From the NCBI GenBank assembly GCA_028874675.1, contig JAPPJA010000301.1, positions 1 to 22,338 on the forward strand: a stretch of 22,338 nucleotides of DNA, in the 5' to 3' direction. Shown here one piece after another: positions 15,962-22,338 of this stretch. Within the stretch, counting starts at the first letter, position 1, and each line of letters begins with the position of its first letter. This DNA comes from Chloroflexota bacterium. Its GTDB lineage: Bacteria > Chloroflexota > Dehalococcoidia > Lucifugimonadales > UBA3495. The translations under genes were made by a program, and so were the position numbers. The notes under the pieces were generated by a model. That model made no database searches and had not been told where the DNA came from. It saw only the letters and a program-made list of their open reading frames with translations.

Positions 15962-17413
15962 ATGCTGGACAAGCTGATTTGTGGAGGTACCGTAGTAACT
16001 CCTGGCGGGGCTGGGCAATGGGATGTGGGCATCCAAGGCGAGAAAATCGTTGCCGTCGCCCTGCCCGGCTTCTTACCCAGGGAGGGGGCCACTGTCATCG
16101 AGGCTGACGGGAAGATAGTGGTCCCCGGGGGAATAGAAACCCACGCCCATGCCGCAGCCAACGTGCAGCCCGGGGCCAGGCAATTGGTAGCCGACACCCC
16201 CAATGCCGGCCCGCTGGACCATTCTCTCGGCGCCATCTGGGGCGGCACCACCACCGTGATGGACTTTGCCCCGGTGCCCAACGAGGGCGACCTACCCGCC
16301 GGCATCCACGACTTCATCTCGGTCTGGCAGGGCAATGCCTATACCGACTATTCAACCCACTGCATCTATTCCAGCGGCAGCACCCCCGACGCCATTTCCC
16401 GTTATGGCGAACTGGTAAATGCCGGGTTCCCCAGCATCAAGGTATTCACCACGGACATCCGTCCGCCCGAAGGTAGGGTCCACAGCCTGACCCCCATCGG
16501 CAAGATTGACACCGGCCGCCTGGCCGACGTCATGACCCAGATATCCCGCCACGGCGGTGTGCTGGCCGTCCACGGCGAGGATGACGAACTTGTGATGTAC
16601 AACTACCTGCTGGCCCAGCAGCGTGACCAGTGGGACTGGTATAACGTTCATCACATCCACTCCAAGCTGGTGGAGGACCTGGCCTTCCAGCATGTGATTC
16701 GCCTGGCCCAGCGCACCGAAGCTGGTCTCTACTTCGTCCACGTCACCGCCAAGGACGGGCTGGACGCCATATCCGAGGCGCGGGCCGACGGACATCCGGT
16801 GTACGGCGAGGTGCTGACCCTTGCCCTGTCCTTCAACGCCGACAACTACCGCGAAGACGACGGCATGAAGTACCACACCTACCCATCCTTGAAATACGAG
16901 GACGACCGCCTGCACCTTTGGGACGGCCTGATGCGCCGTGACCTGTCCTTCACCGCCACCGACAGCAGCTTTACCACCTACCTCGACAAGATCGCCGGAC
17001 GCAACGTGGTGGATGTCCGCGGCGGCAACATTGGCATTGAAATACGTATGGGCGTCAACTATACCGAGGCCGTCGTGCGGCGCGGCATGCCCCTGGAGCA
17101 CTACGTCAACGTAACTTCAACCAACGCGGCCAGATTGCTGGGCCTCTACCCCCGAAAGGGCGCCATCGCCGCCGGCAGCGACGCCGACATCACCATCATT
17201 GACCCTTCAATCAAGAAGACCCTCAGCATGGCCGACCTTCACCTACGGGACTACAGCCCCTGGGATGGCTGGGAAATCGAGGGCTGGCCCACCACCGTCA
17301 TGCTGCGGGGCAAGGTAATGGTGGACAACGGCCAACTGCTGGGCACCCCCAATGACGGCCAGCTTATCCCCCGCAAAATTGACCAGTCGGTCCTGAACCG
17401 TCCCGCCTTCTGA
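15962..17413 (+). CDS. Dihydropyrimidinase/hydantoinase-like cyclic amidohydrolase
   Basis: A 483-residue member of the dihydropyrimidinase/D-hydantoinase/allantoinase group, which opens cyclic amide rings (dihydrouracil, hydantoins). The binuclear metal site is intact: HAH (His61, His63), probable carboxylated Lys160 (GFPSIKVF), His204 (LAVHGEDDE), His260 (LYFVHVTAKDG) and Asp334 (TATDSS). C-terminal blocks NIGIEIRMGVNYTEAV (356-371) and TSTNAARLLGLYPRKGAIAAGSDADITIID (385-414) are characteristic. Usual 'HMELP' after the HxH is replaced by 'AAANV', and 'TDH' by 'TDS', so substrate preference may differ from typical enzymes. The ATG at 15962 follows AGGAGG (15951-15956) by 5 nt; a GTG two codons upstream overlaps that site. 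Monocistronic here. Confidence 0.92.
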   Translation: MLDKLICGGTVVTPGGAGQWDVGIQGEKIVAVALPGFLPREGATVIEADGKIVVPGGIETHAHAAANVQPGARQLVADTPNAGPLDHSLGAIWGGTTTVMDFAPVPNEGDLPAGIHDFISVWQGNAYTDYSTHCIYSSGSTPDAISRYGELVNAGFPSIKVFTTDIRPPEGRVHSLTPIGKIDTGRLADVMTQISRHGGVLAVHGEDDELVMYNYLLAQQRDQWDWYNVHHIHSKLVEDLAFQHVIRLAQRTEAGLYFVHVTAKDGLDAISEARADGHPVYGEVLTLALSFNADNYREDDGMKYHTYPSLKYEDDRLHLWDGLMRRDLSFTATDSSFTTYLDKIAGRNVVDVRGGNIGIEIRMGVNYTEAVVRRGMPLEHYVNVTSTNAARLLGLYPRKGAIAAGSDADITIIDPSIKKTLSMADLHLRDYSPWDGWEIEGWPTTVMLRGKVMVDNGQLLGTPNDGQLIPRKIDQSVLNRPAF

Positions 17414-17425
17414 TACCCTCCCGCT

Positions 17426-18068
17426 GGGCCCTCTGTCCCTGGCGGCGGAGGGCCGAAACAGTTGCGGCCATATACGGGCCAGGGGTCACCTGCCCCAGGT
17501 CATCCCGACCCGTGGCGCCGACTACGCGCTGCAGTGCGGCGGGACCAGGGGCGCTGTACCAGGCCCTGAAGGACCTGTTTGAGGAAGCCAGCGCCGCAGG
17601 GCTTGCAGGCGTACCCTTTGACTATGCCTCCATCCCGTACAGGTACCACCGAAGCTGGTAGAGACGAGGCTGCCGGACCATCAGTAACCCGGAATGTCTG
17701 GACATACCGAGCGCCGGATAGGAGAGGCCTGGGCTGCCTTCGGTGGTGAAGGTGGCAGGGCGCCGGGAAGCGGAGGCGGGCTGGCGGGATTACGGGAAAA
17801 CCGGCATCTCCTTCAACGTGTGGCTTGATGTCCATGTGCCCCACTGGCCCACCACGTCCACATTCTGGTGACGCAGGGGGGCAGCTGTCACCTGACGCCA
17901 GCCAGAACAGCGCAGAGACGCTTCCTGTTTCGTAGGTGACGGGAGCACAGGCCTGGCAGCGTCTCCTTGTCTGAATCAGATAATCCTGGTAATGGCGCGG
18001 TCCCCGGCCCCCGGCATTACCCCTGCTTGCTCCCATCCACCTGCCACCCGCCACTAGACAGAGGGCCC
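17426..18068. mobile_element. Putative decayed element bounded by inverted repeats
   Basis: GGGCCCTCTGTC at 17426-17437 and its perfect inverse GACAGAGGGCCC at 18057-18068 enclose 643 bp. After a 2-3 nt mismatch the similarity continues inward with TGGCGG / CCGCCA, giving imperfect ends of about 20 bp. This nearly fills the intergenic space between the amidohydrolase and the Fur-family gene. No intact transposase or clear target-site duplication is visible; only short coding-like fragments remain. An alternative is a long non-mobile inverted repeat. Confidence 0.4.
17512..17661 (+). pseudogene. Coding-like fragment, possible gene remnant
   Basis: An open frame of about 50 codons ends at TAG 17659-17661 and reads like the end of a real protein (ALYQALKDLFEEASAAGL, then GVPFDYASIPYRYHRSW). 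It has no convincing start and no family I recognise. A second coding-like fragment in another frame ends at TGA 17869-17871 (GWRDYGKTGISFNVWLDVHV). The two may be pieces of one degraded gene within the inverted-repeat segment. Low confidence. Confidence 0.25.
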
Positions 18069-18103
18069 TTCTCCGCCCAGCCCTGGGCCTCATCCTGTTG
18101 CTG

Positions 18104-18133
18104 TTGACAATAATATTAGTGATATGATATATC
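18104..18133 (+). promoter_or_regulatory. Promoter of the Fur-family regulator gene
   Basis: A perfect TTGACA (18104-18109) is followed after 17-18 nt by an AT-rich -10 region (ATATAT/TATATC, 18127-18133), about 60 nt before the ATG at 18192. The dyad at 18120-18134 overlaps the spacer and the -10, where repressor binding would block RNA polymerase. A second inverted repeat, TATCAGT (18130-18136) with ACTGATA (18142-18148), overlaps its downstream edge. Confidence 0.55.
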
Positions 18134-18134
18134 A
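18120..18134. promoter_or_regulatory. Candidate Zur/Fur-family operator (7-1-7 dyad), copy 1
   Basis: TGATATGATATATCA is a 15-bp dyad with 6 of 7 symmetric pairs around one central base, the 7-1-7 layout known for Fur-family operators. It matches the copy at 18674-18688 at 12 of 15 positions. It overlaps the promoter of the regulator gene, suggesting autorepression. Confidence 0.6.
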
Positions 18135-18191
18135 GTACCGCACTGATACGTGGTTCTGTTTGAGGCTAGCCCACTGCGAATTGGTATCAAT

Positions 18192-18626
18192 ATGGATCCC
18201 CAAGCGCTACGTCCGGACCTGATGGCAATGCTGGAAGGTCGCGGCTACCGGGTCACCGCGCCCAGGAAGGCGATAACCAGTCTCCTGGCGCAGAAGCGGG
18301 ACGGCTTTACCTCCGATGAGGTCAGTGACGAACTGCCTTCGGTGGGACGGGCTACAGTGTATCGCACCATCAAGCTGCTGCTGGAGGCGGGGGCGGTGTG
18401 CCGGCTTGCCATGATGGACGGTACCCAGATGTATAGCCTCTGCGGTATTGGACATCACCACCATCACTGGGTGTGCGTTGAGTGCGGCGCGGTGAAGGAA
18501 GTCAGGGCCATTGCCATAGAGAAGTTGATCAGCGAAATCAGCGCCGATATTCCCGGTGAGGTTATTGATCATCGCCTGGAACTTTACGTGAATTGCGGTC
18601 TCTGCCCCGCCACCTCGGGCAAATAA
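18192..18626 (+). CDS. Fur family transcriptional regulator, probably Zur-type
   Basis: A 144-residue metal-dependent repressor. The winged helix is at about 18-80, with recognition segment SVGRATVYRTIKLLLEAGAV (50-69). The C-terminal half holds the His cluster GHHHHHW (87-93), Cys95-x-x-Cys98 (CVEC) and Cys135-x-x-Cys138 (CGLC), the two Cys pairs expected to hold structural zinc, plus IDHRLELYVNC (125-135). Zinc as effector is inferred from the zinc-uptake genes immediately downstream; Fur, Mur or PerR specificity cannot be excluded from sequence. The frame runs back to a GTG at 18150, but that codon lies close to the promoter dyads, so I start at ATG 18192. No strong Shine-Dalgarno is visible. 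Candidate operators precede this gene and the next. Confidence 0.9.
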   Translation: MDPQALRPDLMAMLEGRGYRVTAPRKAITSLLAQKRDGFTSDEVSDELPSVGRATVYRTIKLLLEAGAVCRLAMMDGTQMYSLCGIGHHHHHWVCVECGAVKEVRAIAIEKLISEISADIPGEVIDHRLELYVNCGLCPATSGK

Positions 18627-18673
18627 CGATACCTCTTTCCAATGAATGACAACCTGTGTCCTCTATGATCAAG

Positions 18674-18688
18674 TGATACGGTATGTCA
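18674..18688. promoter_or_regulatory. Candidate Zur/Fur-family operator, copy 2
   Basis: TGATACGGTATGTCA matches the dyad before the regulator gene at 12 of 15 positions (shared consensus TGATAYGRTATRTCA), with outer arms TGA...TCA kept. It lies 73 nt before the zinc-binding fusion gene, suggesting the same repressor controls the transporter. Confidence 0.5.
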
Positions 18689-18717
18689 ATGATGTTCCCG
18701 TTTCCGGTATGAAATCC

Positions 18718-18733
18718 GTTGGCCTTGGCCAAC
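18718..18733. repeat. 16-bp palindrome before the zinc-binding protein gene
   Basis: GTTGGCCTTGGCCAAC: 7-bp perfect arms around a central TT, 12 nt before the AGGAGG of the next gene. It could be an operator or a leader hairpin. Function unknown. Confidence 0.35.
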
Positions 18734-18761
18734 CAAATAAAATTCAGGAGGCAAATCCCCA

Positions 18762-21239
18762 GTGCTAACTATCGCATCTCGCAAGATCTGTTTTGGACGA
18801 TTGACTCTGCCCCTGGCTATCGGGCTCCTCGTGTTCGCAGCCCTGCTCATGGGCGCCTGCACTGACAACCAGGAGGAGCAGCCTGCCGGAGCGTCACAAC
18901 CTGCGGCGGCGGTTTCCGACGCGTCCTCAGGTAGCCAGCCGTCCCAGCCTGCCCAGCCTGCCCAGCCGTCCCAGCCGTCCCAACCTGCCCAGCAGGCCCA
19001 GCAGCCACAGGCGTCCCCTGTTGATTCCTCAATGGCTGGTTCCGCTCCAGCTTCGCCCGCGGTAACCAACGCCGGCGGCGAGGCTGCTACCCCTTCAGGA
19101 CCGCCCATCCAGGTTGTTACTACTACCAACTTCGCAGGTGACTGGGCCAGGGTGGTAGGCGGCGACCGGGCCGACGTATTCGCCCTGCTGCCGCCCGGCG
19201 GCGATCCCCATTCCTTCGTGCCCGGGGGCAGGGATGTGGCCAGAGTCGCCGATGCCGACGTTGTCTTCACCGTCGGGCTGGGACTGGAAGCCGACTGGCT
19301 GAATGACCTGGTCCACAATGCACAGGCGGATGAGTCCAGGGTGATTGAGCTGGGCGAGGTTGTGGACCCCCTGGAGTTTTCGGGGGCGGACCCCCATGGT
19401 CACGAAGAGGAAGGCCACGACGAACACGGTCACATGGAAGCAGGCCATGAAGAAATGGGCCACGACGACCATGGCCACGAAGAAATGACCGAATTACAAG
19501 GCAAGCTGCTGGTCGGCGACGGTGAGACCGGGGCGCTATCAGTCATCGAACTGGACCACGGCGAGGTGGAGCAAAATGCCTTTGATATGGGCAGCCGCGC
19601 GGGGCGCATCTACGCCACCAAGAGCGGCCGCTTTGCCATTGCGGTGTCCAGCGACGCCAACATGGTTCACGTCATTGACGGCGGCACCTACCTGGAACCC
19701 CACGGGGACCACTTTGACCTGGTCAACCGGGAAGCCGCACCGATAGGTCTGGACCTTTCGGGGGACCGGCCCGTCCACCTGTATGTAGGGGACGAATGGG
19801 CTTCGGTATATTACGACGGTTCGGGGGACGTGTTGCTCATAAACGAGCACGAACTGGAAGAAGAGGGAGCCTCATACCAGCCCGTATGGCAGTATCCTGG
19901 CCCGCAACACGGGGCCGCGGTACCCCTGGCGCACGACCTGTTTGCCATCACGCCGCAGCATCCGGATTATGCGTCGAACCCGGAACAGTATCGGCTACCC
20001 ACCACTGTAGATATACGTGACTTATCCGGAAACATACTTTATTCCGCGGGCGACTGCCCCGACCTGCACGGGGACGCCGGCAACGGGCACGTTGCGGTAT
20101 TCGGATGTACGGGAGGCGTGCTGACCGTGGAAGCCGACCACGGGGAATTCCACCACTCCTTCATTTCGGCGCCTCCGGGCGAACCGGAAGACTTCCGGCT
20201 GACCACGGTCTGGGGCGCTTCCCGCGTCGACCACTTCCTGGCCCTGGGTTCCGCAGTAGGGTTGTACCTGGTGGAACCGGAAGAGGGTGAGATGGAGCAG
20301 CTGGTTGACGCCCAGGAGGGCAACTCGCCCATCCAGGCAACCATGTCCCGGGACGGGGAACTTGCGGTGGTGGTGATGAGCAGCGGCGAAATCCGGCTTT
20401 ACGACCTGCACGACGGTGATGTAATTGCCACCAACTCCGACGCCCTGACCACGCCGGTGGAAACCGGGTTCTGGGCGCGGCCGCACATCGCCATGGCCCC
20501 AGGAGCCATTTTCGTGACCGACTCAGTGGGAGGGCAGGTTCTGCACCTGGACGACCACGACCTGGAAGAGGTGGACCACTGGGACGTGGCGGGCAACCCG
20601 ACCAAGATAGCCTTCGTGGGCATCTACGGTGAACCGGAAGGCCACGAGGAAATGGGCGGCCACGAGGAAATGGGCCACGACGAGCATGGCCATGAAGGCC
20701 ACGACCACGGCCCACTGGACCCCCACTTCTGGTTCGACCCCATCCGGGTCAAGCTGGCAGTCAATGAAATAGCCTACCAACTTGCTATCCAGGACCCGGA
20801 TAACGCCAGCGTTTACGACGCCAACGCAACCAGCTACGGAGAGCAACTGGACGAACTACATGCCTGGATCCAGGAGCATGTTGCCATGGTGCCGCCAGAG
20901 CGGCGCCTGCTGGTCACTTCTCACGACACCTTTGCCTACCTGGCCGAGGCCTACGGGTTCAAGGTTGTCGGGCTGGTCATACCATCCCTTGCCCCCGACG
21001 TGGAACCCTCGGCGGAACACCTGGCGGAGCTGATCGAGGTCGTGCGGGAGAACGATGTGCCCGCCGTGTTCGGCGAGACCACTGTCAGCGACAGGCTGGC
21101 GAATGCCATTGCCCGGGAGACCGGCGCGGAGCTGGTCCAGCTCTATACCGGCTCCATGGGCGGGCCGGGCAGCGGCGCCGACACCTACCTAAGCATGGTG
21201 CGGACTAACGTAGAGCGAATTGTGGAGGCCCTGAAGTGA
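18762..21239 (+). CDS. Zinc-binding lipoprotein: ZnuA/AztC-type protein with inserted AztD-like beta-propeller
   Basis: An 825-residue predicted lipoprotein (lipobox LLMGAC, Cys33), where ZnuA/AztC proteins are about 300-350. After a Ser/Pro/Gln/Ala linker (41-112) comes the N-lobe (about 115-207, VVTTTNFAGDWARVV, ligand His150 in GGDPHSF). The His-rich loop (212-240) then leads into about 380 residues (245-625) resembling AztD, the periplasmic zinc chaperone: VIDGGTYLEPHGDHFDL (304-320), DCPDLHGDAGNGHVAVFGC (431-449), VTDSVGGQVLHLD (585-597). A second His-rich stretch (627-649) leads into the C-lobe, with LDPHFWFDP (His655), TSHDTFAYLAEAYG (His721) and FGETTVS (Glu772). All expected metal ligands are present. 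Start GTG follows AGGAGG by 10 nt. The ATPase gene overlaps its stop. It probably captures zinc for the following ABC transporter; the AztD match is from memory of the family. Confidence 0.9.
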   Translation: MLTIASRKICFGRLTLPLAIGLLVFAALLMGACTDNQEEQPAGASQPAAAVSDASSGSQPSQPAQPAQPSQPSQPAQQAQQPQASPVDSSMAGSAPASPAVTNAGGEAATPSGPPIQVVTTTNFAGDWARVVGGDRADVFALLPPGGDPHSFVPGGRDVARVADADVVFTVGLGLEADWLNDLVHNAQADESRVIELGEVVDPLEFSGADPHGHEEEGHDEHGHMEAGHEEMGHDDHGHEEMTELQGKLLVGDGETGALSVIELDHGEVEQNAFDMGSRAGRIYATKSGRFAIAVSSDANMVHVIDGGTYLEPHGDHFDLVNREAAPIGLDLSGDRPVHLYVGDEWASVYYDGSGDVLLINEHELEEEGASYQPVWQYPGPQHGAAVPLAHDLFAITPQHPDYASNPEQYRLPTTVDIRDLSGNILYSAGDCPDLHGDAGNGHVAVFGCTGGVLTVEADHGEFHHSFISAPPGEPEDFRLTTVWGASRVDHFLALGSAVGLYLVEPEEGEMEQLVDAQEGNSPIQATMSRDGELAVVVMSSGEIRLYDLHDGDVIATNSDALTTPVETGFWARPHIAMAPGAIFVTDSVGGQVLHLDDHDLEEVDHWDVAGNPTKIAFVGIYGEPEGHEEMGGHEEMGHDEHGHEGHDHGPLDPHFWFDPIRVKLAVNEIAYQLAIQDPDNASVYDANATSYGEQLDELHAWIQEHVAMVPPERRLLVTSHDTFAYLAEAYGFKVVGLVIPSLAPDVEPSAEHLAELIEVVRENDVPAVFGETTVSDRLANAIARETGAELVQLYTGSMGGPGSGADTYLSMVRTNVERIVEALK
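19443..19481 (+). repeat. His-rich direct repeat, left copy
   Basis: Encodes GHEEMGHDDHGHE (residues 228-240), just before the propeller insert. It matches 20658-20696 at 35 of 39 bases and 12 of 13 residues. The pair brackets the AztD-like domain and may bind zinc. Confidence 0.8.
20658..20696 (+). repeat. His-rich direct repeat, right copy
   Basis: Encodes GHEEMGHDEHGHE (residues 633-645), just after the propeller insert and before the C-lobe. Partner of 19443-19481. A third related unit (GHEEMG at 627-632) abuts it, showing local duplication. Confidence 0.8.
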
Positions 21240-21994
21240 ACCCGTTAGTTGATCTCCCCAACGCCACACATGATGCCAGCATGTCCCTCCAGGACGTGAC
21301 GGTGGAACTGGACGGTTACATGGCCCTGACCAACGTCACCTTCAATGTAGATGCAGGCACCCTGATGGGCGTGGTTGGCCCCAACGGCGCCGGCAAGAGC
21401 ACCCTGTTCAACACTATTGCCGGGCTGCTTCCGGTCCACCAGGGGAGTGTTACCTTGAACCGGGTGGACCTGCACCGGGGAGCGCTGGCCTACGTGCCCC
21501 AGCGGGACAGCGTCAACTGGCGGTTTCCCGTGAACGTGGCGGATGTGGTGTTGATGGGCCGGTGCTGTCGCCTGGGCTGGTTTCGCCGGCCCGGCAGAAA
21601 GGACCGGGAACTGGTGCGGGAATGCCTGTGTCGCGTGGGGCTGTGGGACTATCGCTCCTCTCTTATGACCGAGCTTTCCGGCGGGCAGCGGCAGCGGGTC
21701 TTCGTGGCTCGGGCCCTGGCCCAGGAGGCCAGTGTACTGTTGCTGGACGAAGCCTTCAGCGGCGTTGACGCCGGCGCCCAGGAGATCCTGGTCGAGGTGC
21801 TGCAGGCCCTTCGCGACGAAGGCCGCATTGTCCTCCTGTCCACCCACGACCTTAACAACCTGTCCCGCCGCTTCGACCAGGTGCTGTGCCTGAATCGTCA
21901 CGTCTGCGCTTGCGGGGCCCCAAGCCAGGTAATCACGCCAGCGGTCATGAAGGAACTCTACGGCGTCCAGTTCTCCATGGACGGCGAGGGCTAG
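21236..21994 (+). CDS. Zinc/manganese-type ABC transporter ATP-binding protein
   Basis: A 252-residue ATPase powering metal import, of the ZnuC/AztA/MntA group. Walker A GPNGAGKST (48-56), Q-loop Gln89 (VPQRDSVNWRFP, typical of metal ABC ATPases), signature LSGGQRQRV (147-155), Walker B VLLLDEAF (167-174), H-loop His204 (STHD). The GTG start overlaps the preceding TGA by 2 nt (GTGA) and follows GGAGG by 7 nt, so it is translationally coupled to the zinc-binding fusion. Several Cys residues (Cys110, Cys111, Cys130, Cys132, Cys218, Cys224, Cys226) are notable but of unknown meaning. The permease gene follows after 141 bp that contain two hairpins. Confidence 0.95.
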   Translation: MNPLVDLPNATHDASMSLQDVTVELDGYMALTNVTFNVDAGTLMGVVGPNGAGKSTLFNTIAGLLPVHQGSVTLNRVDLHRGALAYVPQRDSVNWRFPVNVADVVLMGRCCRLGWFRRPGRKDRELVRECLCRVGLWDYRSSLMTELSGGQRQRVFVARALAQEASVLLLDEAFSGVDAGAQEILVEVLQALRDEGRIVLLSTHDLNNLSRRFDQVLCLNRHVCACGAPSQVITPAVMKELYGVQFSMDGEG

Positions 21995-22027
21995 GGGCGA
22001 TAGTATTAGCGGTGGTTCTCTAAAGAA

Positions 22028-22086
22028 AGACGCGGAGGCAGAGAGGCGCACGGAGAATCTCCACAAGCCTCTCCTTCTCCGCGTCT
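22028..22086 (+). terminator. Long intercistronic hairpin
   Basis: AGACGCGGAG (22028-22037) pairs with CTCCGCGTCT (22077-22086); after a 3-nt internal loop on each side, GAGAGGC (22041-22047) pairs with GCCTCTC (22067-22073); and GGAGA/TCTCC lies at the tip. No T-run follows. It may partially terminate or protect mRNA between the ATPase and permease genes, or be a dispersed repeat. Confidence 0.5.
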
Positions 22087-22093
22087 CTCGGTC

Positions 22094-22122
22094 AGGGAAC
22101 GCCGCAAAATGCGGTCGTCCCT
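22094..22122 (+). repeat. Second intercistronic hairpin
   Basis: AGGGA (22094-22098) pairs with TCCCT (22118-22122), and CCGCA (22102-22106) with TGCGG (22110-22114) around loop AAA. It lies 13 nt before the permease ATG, so it could also affect translation. Confidence 0.45.
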
Positions 22123-22135
22123 GCGGTAGTGAGTT

Positions 22136-22338
22136 ATGATTGATTTCCTTCTTGTGCCCCTGGAGTACAGCTTCATGCTGCGGGCCCTGGTGGGCGCCGT
22201 CCTGGTGGGTGTGATGTGCCCGCTGCTGGGGGCCTACGTGGTTACCAGGAACCTGGCCTTCATTGGCGACGCCCTGGCCCACGCCGTGCTGCCCGGCATG
22301 GCGCTGGGATTCATGGTGGGCGTCAATCCGGCCCTGGC
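22136..22338 (+). CDS. ABC-3 family zinc/manganese permease, partial (3' end beyond window)
   Basis: The first 67 codons of an integral membrane permease of the ZnuB/AztB/MntB type (ABC-3 family). They show a hydrophobic first helix (LRALVGAVLVGVMCPLLGAYVV) after a short start, then the conserved RNLAFIGDALAHAVLPGMALGF, the signature of the first cytoplasmic loop and second helix. The ATG at 22136 has only a weak upstream purine stretch; no alternative start was found because TGA closes the GTG frame just upstream. It completes a binding protein-ATPase-permease set for zinc import. Runs off the right edge. Confidence 0.93.
   Translation, partial: MIDFLLVPLEYSFMLRALVGAVLVGVMCPLLGAYVVTRNLAFIGDALAHAVLPGMALGFMVGVNPAL

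Noticed and set aside
17500..18093. A 197-codon - strand open frame in the intergenic segment
   Set aside because: Arg/Pro/Gly-rich with no family motif and no ribosome-binding site; it spans both inverted-repeat ends, so it is better explained as chance in GC-rich decayed DNA.

Overview
The window is GC-rich bacterial DNA that reads as a Chloroflexota genome, most likely of the Dehalococcoidia/SAR202 type. This is inferred from gene content and style: a lipoprotein with a long Thr-Pro linker carrying 'TPDIDATV..GLAATVAA' units, two type III (CaiB/BaiF) CoA-transferases, a molybdenum hydroxylase, a hydantoinase-type amidohydrolase, a DUF3500 protein, and short palindromic intergenic repeats. 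No rRNA, tRNA or CRISPR array was seen, so the taxonomy stays an inference.

Layout. 1-265: no confident gene. 266-1168 (-): alpha/beta hydrolase, divergent from 1354-2376 (+), a DUF3500 protein with a His-rich N-terminus. 2458-3420 (+): PD-(D/E)XK-like/DUF4268 protein. 3438-6771 (+): molybdopterin and FAD/[4Fe-4S] subunits of a xanthine dehydrogenase/PaoABC-type aldehyde oxidoreductase, with no [2Fe-2S] subunit beside them. 6818-8416 (+): two-domain lipoprotein. 8429-9310 (-): beta-hydroxyacid dehydrogenase. 9470-12438 (+): two CaiB-type CoA-transferases and a RidA-like protein. 12453-12576: small inverted-repeat element. 12581-15166 (-): MMPL/RND exporter. 15167-15961: non-coding, with repeats and a promoter candidate. 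15962-17413 (+): dihydropyrimidinase-like amidohydrolase. 17426-18068: segment bounded by inverted repeats, probably a decayed element. 18192-22338 (+): zinc uptake locus, running off the right edge.

The most notable system is the zinc locus. A Fur/Zur-family repressor is followed by an 825-residue lipoprotein, an ABC ATPase and an ABC-3 permease. The lipoprotein is a ZnuA/AztC-type zinc-binding protein whose His-rich loop is interrupted by about 380 residues resembling the AztD beta-propeller zinc chaperone. A near-identical 13-residue His-rich segment lies on each side of the insert. Chaperone and receptor, separate proteins in the known AztABCD system, appear here as one tethered polypeptide. 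Two related 15-bp dyads (consensus TGATAYGRTATRTCA), one before the regulator and one before the fusion gene, look like Zur operators, so the locus is probably self-contained and zinc-repressed.

The 1-12.4 kb part looks catabolic: aldehyde or heterocycle oxidation, CoA activation of carboxylic acids and hydroxyacid oxidation. Two enzymes there have substitutions at key positions by hand alignment: Glu for the nucleophilic Asp in the second CoA-transferase, and Asn for the substrate-binding Arg in the RidA homologue.
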